Made by a program: the position numbers and the translations under genes. Below are positions 56,205 to 64,000 of a stretch of 64,000 nt of DNA, piece by piece. Position 1 is the first letter of the stretch. Every line of letters starts with the position of its first letter. The DNA lies in assembly GCF_048569485.1 (NCBI RefSeq), contig NC_134355.1, positions 556,211,142 through 556,275,141 on the forward strand. The letters run 5' to 3'. This DNA is from Anomaloglossus baeobatrachus (lineage: Eukaryota > Chordata > Amphibia > Anura > Aromobatidae). The notes below the pieces were generated by a model. It was not told where the DNA came from and did no database searches. It worked only from the letters and a program-made list of their open reading frames with translations.

Positions 56205-57880
56205 GTTAAGCCTCATTCACACATGTGTGTTTAAACACACGCATCAAAAATGGTAGTGGTGTCATCAGTGTCATCTATGTACAGTCCATGTGTCCGTTGT
56301 TACCATCTGTGTACGGTCCGTGTGTCCGTTGTTACCATCCATGTGTCCGTTATTACCATCCGTGTATGGTCCGTGTGTCTGTTGATACCATCCGTGTACG
56401 GTCCCTGTGTCTGTTGATACCATCCGTGTACGGTCCCTGTGTCCGTTGTTACCATCCGTGTACGGTCCCTGTGTCCGTTGTTACCATCCGTGTACAGTCC
56501 CTGTGTCCGTTGTTACCATCCGTGTACGGTCCCTGTGTCCGTTGTTACCATCCGTGTACGGTCCCTGTGTCCGTTGTTACCATCCGTGTACGGTCCCTGT
56601 GTCCGTTGTTACCATCCGTGTACGGTCCGTTGTTGCCATCCGTGTACGGTCCGTGTGTTTGTTGTTACCATCCGTGTACGGTACGTGTGTCCGTTGTTAC
56701 CATCCGTGTACGGTCCGTTGTTGCCATCCGTGTACGGTCCGTGTGTTTGTTGTTACCATCCGTGTACGGTACGTGTGTCCGTTGTTACCATCCGTGTACG
56801 GTCCGTTGTTGCCATCCGTGTACGGTCCGTGTGTTTGTTGTTACCATCCGTGTACGGTACGTGTGTCCGTTGTTACCATCCGTGTACGGTCCGTTGTTAC
56901 CATCCATGTACGGTCCCTGTGTCCGTTGTTACCATCCGTGTACGGTCCGTTGTTGCCATCCGTGTACGGTCCGTGTGTTTGTTGTTACCATCCGTGTACG
57001 GTACGTGTGTTTGTTGTTACCATCCGTGTACGGTACGTGTGTCCGTTGTTACCATCCGTGTACGGTCCCTGTGTCCGTTGTTACCATCCGTGTACGGTCC
57101 CTGTGTCCGTTGTTGCCATCCGTGTACGGTCCCTGTGTCCGTTGTTGCCATCCGTGTACGGTCCCTGTGTCCGTTGTTGCCATCCGTGTACGGTCCCTGT
57201 GTCCGTTGTTGCCATCCGTGTACGGTCCCTGTGTCCGTTGTTGCCATCCGTGTACGGTCCGTGTGTCCGTTGTTGCCATCCGTGTACGGTCCGTGTGTCC
57301 GTTGTTGCCATCAGTGTGCGGGCCGTGTGTCCGTTGTTGCCATCAGTGTGCGGGCCGTGTGTCCGTTGTTGCCATCAGTGTGCGGGCCGTGTGTCCGTTG
57401 TTGCCATCCGTGTGCGGTCCGTGTGTCCGTTGTTGCCATCCGTGTGCGGTCCCTGTGTCCGTTGTTGCCATCCGTGTGCGGTCCCTGTGTCCGTTGCTGC
57501 CATCCGTGTACGGTCCGTTGTTGCCATCCGTGTGCGGTCCGTTGTTGCCATCCGTGTGCGGTCCCTGTGTCCGTTGCTGCCATCCGTGTACGGTCCGTTG
57601 TTGCCATCCGTGTACGGTCCGTGTGTCTATTGTTACCATCAGTGTTTTTCATGGATGGATAAATAAATGACAGCTTCTGCTATACATTGCAATGTTACGG
57701 TATATACGGACAGCACACGGACTGTACACTGATGACATCTGTGCGTTGTATGTGTTTTTTCATGGACTTGTATTGGCCCTTGTCATCCATGCTGCTGGAA
57801 AAAAAGGGACCTGTGAATAGCACCATAGGTTATAATGGGTACATGTATTCGTGAAGAATACGGATGCCTGTATCGGGCCC
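56205..57880. mobile_element. MITE expanded by a 32-bp array
   Basis: The left end GCCTCATTCACACATGTGTG and the right part with CACGGACTGTACACTGATG and TTTTTTCATGGACTTGTATT resemble a frog MITE whose interior CATCCGTGTACGGTCC phrase has expanded in tandem. The right end is not precise. Confidence 0.5.
56268..57640 (+). repeat. 32-bp minisatellite, about 43 copies
   Basis: The unit is TGTGTCCGTTGTTACCATCC followed by GTGTACGGTCCC; shorter 24-bp units lack GTGTGTCC-type sequence. Left half mostly has TTGTTACC, right half TTGTTGCC, and a GTGTGCGG block lies between 57310 and 57560, so variants spread in blocks. Because 32 is not a multiple of three and the unit has no stop in the three plus frames, each frame is open for more than 400 residues. 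These are not genes. Confidence 0.9.
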
Positions 57881-58320
57881 TAGGGGGCACTTACACTAAA
57901 CAAGGAAGGCTTTTACCGATAATGCCAACCTCTGATCACCTGATGAATGAGCAAAACACTTGTTCATTGGGTGAAATAATCTTTTACCCTGATAAACAAA
58001 CAAAAAAACAGCAGATCTACGGCACTTGTGCTGCTGAGAACAATGGCCACTATGCGCACATAATGATCTATTGCTGTGTGCTGGGAGATGCACTCCGCTA
58101 TTAAACCACTGCTGATCAGGAAATATGTTGCCAATCAGCGGTCGTTTAATGTCACAGGTGATGTCTGAGGGGAGATTTTTTTTTTTTATTGTATGATCTG
58201 GAGAATTGCACCCATGGGTATAATTGTGATTGTGTGTGTGTGTGTTAAAGGGATCCTGACAGCTGATACCTGCTGCCCAGTCCGTGGCTGTATGAGCTCA
58301 GCCAGGTATGTTTGACTCCA
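57881..58320. other. Partial MITE-like sequence, otherwise unrecognised
   Basis: CCTAGGGGGCACTTACACTA near 57881 resembles a MITE end, and the following sequence has some self-complementarity. A short (GT)n run lies near 58230. Confidence 0.35.
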
Positions 58321-58896
58321 TAAGGCTACTTTCACACATCAGTTTTCTGCATTCAGGCACAATCCTTTTTTTTCCTGATCCAAAGGATCCAGCAAAAAAA
58401 TGTAAAACCGGATCCGGTTTTTAACGGATCCGTTATGCCGGATGCGTACAAAACCGGATCCGGTGGATACGGTTTGCATCCGTTTTTGCATCCGGTTTGT
58501 CCTTTTTTTTTTTTTTTTTTTTTTTTTTGAAGGATCAGCTTTTTTAATTAATTTGGTGCATGCGCAGTTTACAAAAACGGATCCGGTAGCCGCATCCATT
58601 TTTTACCGCATTGCGCCGGATCCAGCGTCCATAGGCTTTCATTGTAAAACACGCCGGATCCGGCGCGATGCGTTTTTTTTGCCGGACAAAAAAAACGTTG
58701 CAAGACACGTTGCCTCCGGCCGCCGCTTTGATAAATTTTGCCGCATTCGGAAAAAACAGGATGCAACGCAAAGCCATCAGGTACAATCCGGTTACAATGC
58801 AAGTCTATGGGGATAAACCGGATGCGGTACTGGATCCGATTTACCCGTTTTTTTCCGGATTGTACCTGATGGCAAAAACCTGATGTGTGATGCCTA
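58321..58896. mobile_element. MITE rich in GGATCC motifs
   Basis: The left end TAAGGCTACTTTCACACATC and right end CCTGATGTGTGATGCCTAA form the TIR. The interior repeats CCGGATCCGG-type palindromes many times and holds a run of about 27 T at 58503-58529. Non-coding. Confidence 0.7.
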
Positions 58897-59269
58897 ACTC
58901 TGCCATGTCTCAGAGAAAAACGCTTATTGGACAACATGTAGCAGCTGTCACATTCCCTTTACAATATTGGAGTGATGATGATGGTGATTTTAGAACCACA
59001 CAAGGTCTCCGTGTCTGTTTTACTCAATCAGTGCAGTAATGGATTGAAATTCAGTATTGCAGCCTCAGGCATTGGGTCTGTATATTCAAGAGGTCACATT
59101 GTAACATTACAGGGCATCCAGCAGCGTCCGGGGTCACTGATTTCCACAGCAGAAGTGAGCAGTGCCAATGACGTGCTGAGACCCTTGCTGGATCAACAGG
59201 GATCATGCACACAGCTCTTCCTCTAATGAGCAGGATACCTGTATGGTGCTCACCCATGGTTCTTGCTTT
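58897..59269. other. No recognised feature
   Basis: Unique-looking sequence without repeat or gene content that I can support. Confidence 0.5.
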
Positions 59270-60283
59270 TCAGTAGGTGTCTGGGGTCATCAGCTTCTAT
59301 GAGGATGTAAGCTCTCACATGGACCGAGGAGAATCATTTGATGTCATTTATCTTGACTTTAGTAAAGCATTTGACATTGTCCCACATAAAAGATTGATAA
59401 GTAAAATGAGAAAGCTTGGGCTCGGGGAAAATGTGTGTAGATGGGTAGGTAGCTGGCTTAGTGATAGAAAACAAAGAGTGGTTATTAATGGTGCATTCTC
59501 AGATTGGGCCAGGATCACTAGTGGGGTACCACAGGGGTCTGTACTGGGACCTCTACTTTTTAATATATTTATTAATGATCTGGTGGATGGCTTACAGAGT
59601 AAAATATCAGTATTTGCAGATGATACAAAACTATGTAAGGTAGTTAACACAAAGGAGGACAGTTTGCAACTACAGATGGATTTGAGTAAATTGCAGAATT
59701 GGTCTGAAAAATGGCAAATTAGGTTTAACACTGATAAATGTAAGGTTATGCACATGGGAAGGAGAAACGGATGCTATGATTACTTACTAAATGGGAAACC
59801 GCTGGGGAAATCAGACATGGAAAAAGACTTAGGCATCTTAGTCAATTAGAAGCTAAATTGGAGTGCCCAGTGTCAGGCAGCAGCCACCAAAGCAAATAGG
59901 GTGATGGGATGCATTAGAAGAGGTCTGGGGGCACGAGATGAAAACATCATTCTCCCTCTGTACAAATCACTCGGCAGACCACACTTGGAGTATTGTGTGC
60001 AATTTTGGGCACCGGTGCTCAAGAAAGACATTACTGAGCTTGAAAGAGTTCAGAGGCGGGCTACTAAAATAATAAATGGAGTGGGTGCATTACAATACAC
60101 GGAAAGGCTATCAAAATTAGGTCTATTTACGCTAGAAAAGAGAAGACTTGGGGGAGACCTAATAAATATGTACAAATATATCAGAGGGCCATATAGAGAT
60201 CTCTCCCATGATCTGTTTCTACCAAGGACTGGGACAAGAACAAGAGGGCATTCTCTTCGATTGGAGGAAAGACAATTCAATAT
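59270..60283 (+). pseudogene. CR1-type LINE reverse transcriptase, 5'-truncated
   Basis: The frame begins mid-domain at ISFYEDVSSHM, just before the palm motif YLDFSKAFD (catalytic Asp about 59355). It continues with SGVPQGSVLGPLLFNIFIND and the FADD active site (59613-59624), then the CR1 C-terminal block (VMGCIRRGLGARDENII, HLEYCVQFWAPV, ERVQRRATKII, LFTLEKRRLGGDLINMYKY). One in-frame TAG at 59847-59849 interrupts an otherwise open reading of about 340 codons, so the copy is relatively young but dead. The endonuclease domain and 5' end are absent, as usual for LINE insertions. The protein would copy LINE RNA at the target site. The CR1 match ends abruptly at about 60283. Confidence 0.9.
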
Positions 60284-60480
60284 TGAGCCTGAAGAAGAGA
60301 CCTGAGTAGTCTGGAAAGCTGCTATTATTACCATCTTTTCAGTTGGCCATTAAAAGGTGTCAACCACTGGGGACTCTGTTCTTTTAAACAATTTTTTACC
60401 CCCAGAAGTGAACACTCTTGATAACTCCGTAACCCATATGTATACATAGACCTCAATAACTACAACCGATCTTGATATTG
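60284..60480 (+). repeat. Retroelement 3'-tail-like sequence joined to the LINE
   Basis: GAGCCTGAAGAAGAGACCTG, then GCTATTATTACCATCTTTTC and GGCCATTAAAAGGTGTCAAC, is a run I recall from 3' ends of other frog and fish retroelements (possibly Penelope-like). It replaces the expected CR1 C-terminus. Class uncertain. Confidence 0.4.
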
Positions 60481-60936
60481 CATATGTGAGCTGTGGACTG
60501 GTCACTTGGCGATATATGGTAATTTTGCATGTGATGCTTTTATTTCCTGTCTGGCTGAAGCGTTGCGCAGCGATTTCTGCTCTTGCAGACGACCATCTGC
60601 TGTCGATGATGAATTCTTGGCCCAGACAGTGTACAAATTAGATTTTCCTGCGTCACATGGAGGTTACTTCATTACTCCTGGTTCTGTCTTCCAGATTCTT
60701 CCCTGCGTCAGTCAGGATCTGTACTGTAGCTGGTTGTCAGAGAATTCAGATTTGATGGAACGGCTGGTATACTTTTGATCAATTTTGTAAAATTCTTGTA
60801 ACTACAAGCCAATGTATTTATTTAGATATTAAACTGCTGTATGCCCTAAATGATCTCAAAGGCAGATAAATTGGGGGCAACATTAACACCGTGTGCCCAC
60901 AATGAGTTATTGATGCTGTGTCAAAAACGCAGTATC
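60481..60936 (+). other. Unrecognised sequence with a 90-residue open frame
   Basis: An open frame at 60506-60778 reads CLAEALRSDFCSCRRP and PGSVFQILPCVSQDLY, which I cannot assign to any family. It may be chance. The downstream part is A/T-rich, with AACACCGTGTGCCCACAATG resembling a MITE border. Confidence 0.3.
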
Positions 60937-60940
60937 TTAA

Positions 60941-61513
60941 AGGGAACCTGTCACCAGGTTTTTCCCTTATGAGCTGCAGTCACCATCAGTAATTTCTTAT
61001 ATACAGCATTCTAGAATACTTTATGAAAGAGCCGATGCCGCTTTGTATAGCGTAAAAAAGACTTTTATAATATTCGCCTAGGAGGCGGTCCGGTCTGATG
61101 GGTGTTGCTGCTCTCGCTCCGGCGCCTCCTCCTTCTTGTGTGACCGCCGTCCTCCTGTCCAGCCCCGTGTGCATGACACGTCCTGCGTCATTCAGAGAGG
61201 CCTCCATTGCACTCTTGCACATGGCTGCTTTGATCTGCCCTGCTGAGGACAGCACAAAGTACTGTAATGCGCAGGCGTGAGGAAAGGTCAAAGACATGCG
61301 CACTATATTACTCTGATCTGCCCTCAGCTAGGCAGATCAAAATGCGGATGCGCAGGTGTGGAATGATGGAGTCCTCTCTGTGAATGACGCAGGATGCATC
61401 ATACATACAGGGCTGGGCAGGAGGACGGCGATCACACAAGATGGACGAAGCGCTGGACCGAAAGCAGCGACACCTTTCGGACTGGACCGCCCCCAGGTGA
61501 GTATTATAAAGGT

Positions 61514-61514
<1 letters not shown>
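60941..61514. mobile_element. TTAA-type MITE (AGGGAACCTGTCACCAGG), right end missing
   Basis: TTAA (60937-60940) is followed by AGGGAACCTGTCACCAGG. Inside, TGACGCAGGATGCATCATAC and GGAGGACGGCGATCACACAA (right) mirror CATGACACGTCCTGCGTCA and TGTGACCGCCGTCCTCC (left), so it is a foldback with arms of about 200 bp. The right TIR is not found; a long T run follows. Confidence 0.7.

Positions 61515-61545
<31 letters not shown>
61515..61545 (+). repeat. Poly-T run, 31 bases
   Basis: Uninterrupted T run, possibly the reversed A-tail of an otherwise lost retrocopy. Confidence 0.9.
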
Positions 61546-61547
<2 letters not shown>

Positions 61548-61685
61548 GGATTTATTTATATGAATCTCCTCCCACTACCCTTGTGGATGATGTAGGATGT
61601 GTCTTCCACACAGAACTCAGAAGGATGACTGCGATCGTGCAAGATAGACGAGGTGGAAGAGGTGTACAATTGGGTGTCGTCAGCA

Positions 61686-62830
61686 TATACCGTATTTTTC
61701 GGACCATAAGACACACTACCCCCCCCCCCCCCCAAAAAAAAATGTTGGGGGAAAGTAGGGGGTGCATCTTATGGTCTGACTATAGGGCTGCGGCTGGGAA
61801 TGGGGGTGCTGCAGTGGAGCCGGTCATCGGTGGCACGAGCTGGCTGTGGCAGCGCCTGCCGTGACCACGTGGGCCCGCTCATTACATATGCACGCCCATC
61901 ATCCCTCAGCGCTGAAGCCAGCGCTGACAGGTGGGCGGGATGATGGGCGGGGGGTGCGCACCTATTAAACAGCCGGCCCGCATGATCACCCCTGGCAACT
62001 ACAGCCTGGAGTGTGCGGCTGTATTCCCTGCCCCCCGCGCATCATCATCAGCGCGGGGGGCAGTGAATAAGTACGGTAGACTCACCCGTCACCGTTCCCC
62101 TGCAGCACCACGATCTCCTCCTGTCTGCCGGCCAGCTGATCTGTGTAGCGAGCGGTGAGCACAGAGATGACGTCATCCCTGTGCGCGCTCTCCACACACA
62201 TCAGCCGGCAGACAGGAGGACATCGCGATGCTGCCGGGGAACTGCTCCACACAGGTCAGCGCCGGGGGCAGTGAATCTATACTCGCCCGTCACCGTTCCC
62301 CTGCAGCACCGCGATCTCCTCCTGTCTGCCGGCCAGCTGATCTGTGTAGCGAGTGGTGAGCACAGCGATGACGTCATCGCTGTGCGCGCTGCTAGTCACG
62401 CAGGTCAGCTGACCGGCAGACAGCAGGACGAGCGATGCTGCAGGGAACAATGACTGCTCCACACAGGTCAGCAGTGCTGTTGCCGCCACAGACAGGGGGA
62501 TGGGGTATATAGCAGGATAAGGGCATATTCCAGGATGGCAGTATATAGCAGGATGGGGGGAGCATATAGCAGGATGACAGTATATAGCAGGATAAGGGCA
62601 TATACCAGGATGGGGTACATAAACAAGGCAGGAGGATCATTACCAGGATAGGGTACCTTAGCAGAGAATTTGGGGACATTACCCCCATAACAGTGTCAGC
62701 AGCAGATCCTTGTCCCATAAGTGTGTCATGACCACATTTTTTGCTTAAAATTTTATTTTCCTATTTTCCTCCTCTAAAACCAGGGTGCGTCTTATGGTCC
62801 GGTGCGTCTTATAGTCCGAAAAATGCGCTA
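61686..62830. mobile_element. MITE with CGTATTTTTCGGACC ends, about 1.1 kb
   Basis: The left end ATACCGTATTTTTCGGACCA is mirrored by TAGTCCGAAAAATGCGCTAT at the right. Inside are two direct copies of an about 204-bp segment (CCCGTCACCGTTCCCCTGCA near 62083 and 62287) and an AGCAGGAT/ATATAGC mini-array at 62490-62660. A run of 14 C near 61724 sits beside the left end. Non-coding. Confidence 0.75.
62072..62470 (+). repeat. Two tandem copies of about 204 bp inside the MITE
   Basis: GATCTCCTCCTGTCTGCCGG, CCAGCTGATCTGTGTAGCGA and GATGACGTCATC occur in both copies, with scattered differences. Each copy also contains an inverted CTGTCTGCCGG/CCGGCAGACAG pair. Confidence 0.8.
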
Positions 62831-64000
62831 TAGTTGAAATAAGAAGTTTACATACACTATCTAAAAAGACACATATGAATGTTTTTCTCACTATCGGACA
62901 TGAAATCAGACTAAACCTTTCCCATTTTAGGTCCATTAGGAACCAAAATTATTTACTTTTGTCAAATGCCAGAATAATGAGAGGGTGTTTTAAGGCATTT
63001 TGATTATTTCTGCAAAGTCAAAAGTTTACATACACTAAGAGTGCTATGCCTTTAAACAATGAGACAGCCCATATGATGATGTCATGTCTTTGGAAGCTTC
63101 TGATAGGTTTATTGGCAACATCTGAGTTAATTAGAAACACTTGTAGACATATTTTTAATACAATTTTTTTTATGACTTTGTCACCACCCCCTTTATTTTT
63201 AATCCTTCGTGGGTTCTCATTTAAAGGATTTTTGATATTTATGAATATTGTAATACACACCTGAAATACTGTTTTTTTGTGTAGCATCATGTGAAAGTCA
63301 AAAGAAATCCAAGATATCAGGAAGAGAATTGTGGACTTGCACAAGTCTGGTTTATCTTTGGGTGCAATTTCCAGATACTTGAAGGTGCCTTGTTCATCTG
63401 TACAAACAATTATACGCAAGTACAAACAAGATGGGCATGTCCAGCTACCATCCTGCTCAGGTAGGAAACTGGTTCTGTGTACCAGAGATGAACGTGCTTT
63501 TGTCAGACATGTGCATATCAACCCAAGAACAAAAGCAAACGACCTTTTGAAGATGCTGGTGGAAGATGGTAAGATTATGTCATTATCCACAGTGAAACGG
63601 GTTCTGTATCAACATGGGCTGAAACTGAAGCTCCACTCTTCTAGGAAGAAGTTATTACTCAAAAAGAAACAAAAAAGCCAGGTTAATGTTTGCAAATGCA
63701 CACAGGAACGAAGACCTTAATTTTTGGAGACATGTCCTGTAGTTTGATGAAAGTAAAATTGAACTGTTTAGCCATAATGACCATCGTTACATTTGGAGGA
63801 AAAAGGGAGAAGCTTTGAAGCCTAAAAACACCATCCCAACTGTGAAACATGGGGGTGACATCATCATGTTGTGGGGCTGTTTTTGCTTCAGGAGGAATTG
63901 GTGCACTTCATAAAAGAAATGGCATCATGAGGAAAGAAGATTATGTGGCAATACTGAAGCAACATCTCAAGACATCAGCCAGGAACATAAAGCTTGGGTA
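62831..64000 (+). mobile_element. Tc1/mariner element of Sleeping Beauty/Frog Prince type (left part)
   Basis: Starts TAGTTGAAATAAGAAGTTTA next to a TA, at the very end of the previous MITE. The outer repeat (AGAAGTTTACATACACTATC) and an inner repeat (CAAAAGTTTACATACACTAA, about 63017-63041) give the IR/DR arrangement of this clade, spaced about 170 bp apart. Transposase follows. The element runs off the right edge of the window. Confidence 0.9.
63289..64000 (+). pseudogene. Tc1/mariner transposase, N-terminal two thirds
   Basis: The start codon at 63289-63291 is followed at once by TGA; relatives have a glycine codon there. The frame then gives KSKEIQDIRKRIVDLHKSG, the paired-type helix-turn-helix LSLGAISRYLKVP and SSVQTIIRKYK, a basic GRK linker, and NPRTKANDLLKML with STVKRVLYQHGLKLK. 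At about 63717 the frame shifts, after which FDESKIELF (first catalytic Asp, about 63746-63748), HNDHRYIWRKKGEALKPKNT and HGGDIIMLWGCF follow, then further breaks. The other two catalytic residues lie beyond the window. In active relatives this enzyme binds the direct repeats and inserts at TA. The copy is dead. Confidence 0.9.

Noticed and set aside
56268-57640. CRISPR-like array
   Set aside because: Units are contiguous with no spacers, and the context is vertebrate repeat DNA.
56225-57670. Cys/Val-rich proteins of 407-481 residues
   Set aside because: All three forward frames of one 32-bp array are open, so composition rather than selection explains them.
60284-60330. Hammerhead ribozyme in the retroelement tail
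   Set aside because: CTGAAGAAG and GGAAAGC resemble parts of the core, but the required CTGATGAG box and matching stems are not present.
60506-60778. 90-residue frame as a small host gene
   Set aside because: No domain, no convincing splice sites and no upstream promoter; length is within chance for this base composition.

Overview
The window looks like anuran (frog) nuclear DNA, probably from a large-genome neobatrachian rather than Xenopus. That is an inference from the mix of repeats: palindromic MITEs with long terminal inverted repeats (TIRs), TTAA-target elements, hAT, Tc1/mariner and CR1 elements, a tRNA-derived SINE with a B box, and several LTR families. No intact host protein-coding exon was recognised. 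Nearly every long open frame lies in a tandem repeat or in a decayed mobile element. The one candidate host regulatory region is a CpG-rich, CCAAT-bearing stretch at about 48.24-48.64 kb.

Layout. 0-3.5 kb: BEL/Pao LTR fossil. 3.5-6.4 kb: small MITEs and a 30/60-bp minisatellite. 6.4-11.5 kb: a palindromic MITE split by a 4.5-kb TTAA-flanked element made largely of about 120-bp and 390-bp tandem arrays. 12.4-13.2 kb: a foldback element. 13.5-17.1 kb: hairpin-module MITEs, one carrying a solo LTR. 17.3-26.3 kb: another hairpin MITE holding an 8.2-kb hAT element with an 8-bp target duplication; the hAT itself carries two LTR insertions. 26.4-29.9 kb: a second TTAA-type element in minus orientation, split by an LTR insertion. 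29.9-32.6 kb: Ty3/gypsy fossil. 33-36.1 kb: SINE, Tc1 fragments and an LTR element with a CCHC gag. 36.2-39.4 kb: non-autonomous repeats, including a pair of perfect 52-bp inverted arms. 39.4-48.2 kb: a minisatellite (51-bp edge units, 39-bp core units) broken up by nested LTRs and a hAT-like element. 48.2-48.6 kb: promoter-like CpG island. 48.6-58.9 kb: foldbacks, SINEs and 58-bp and 32-bp minisatellites among some unique DNA. 59.3-60.3 kb: truncated CR1 LINE. 60.9-62.8 kb: TTAA-type and CGTATTTTTCGG MITEs. 62.8-64 kb: a Sleeping Beauty-like Tc1 element running off the window.

The nesting gives relative ages: hairpin MITEs and the 51-bp minisatellite are oldest, the hAT and TTAA elements came next, and the roughly 1.1-1.2-kb LTR family (five copies with target duplications, one nested in another) is among the youngest. 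Nothing here works as a pathway. The biology is transposon succession, local repeat expansion and possibly one host promoter.
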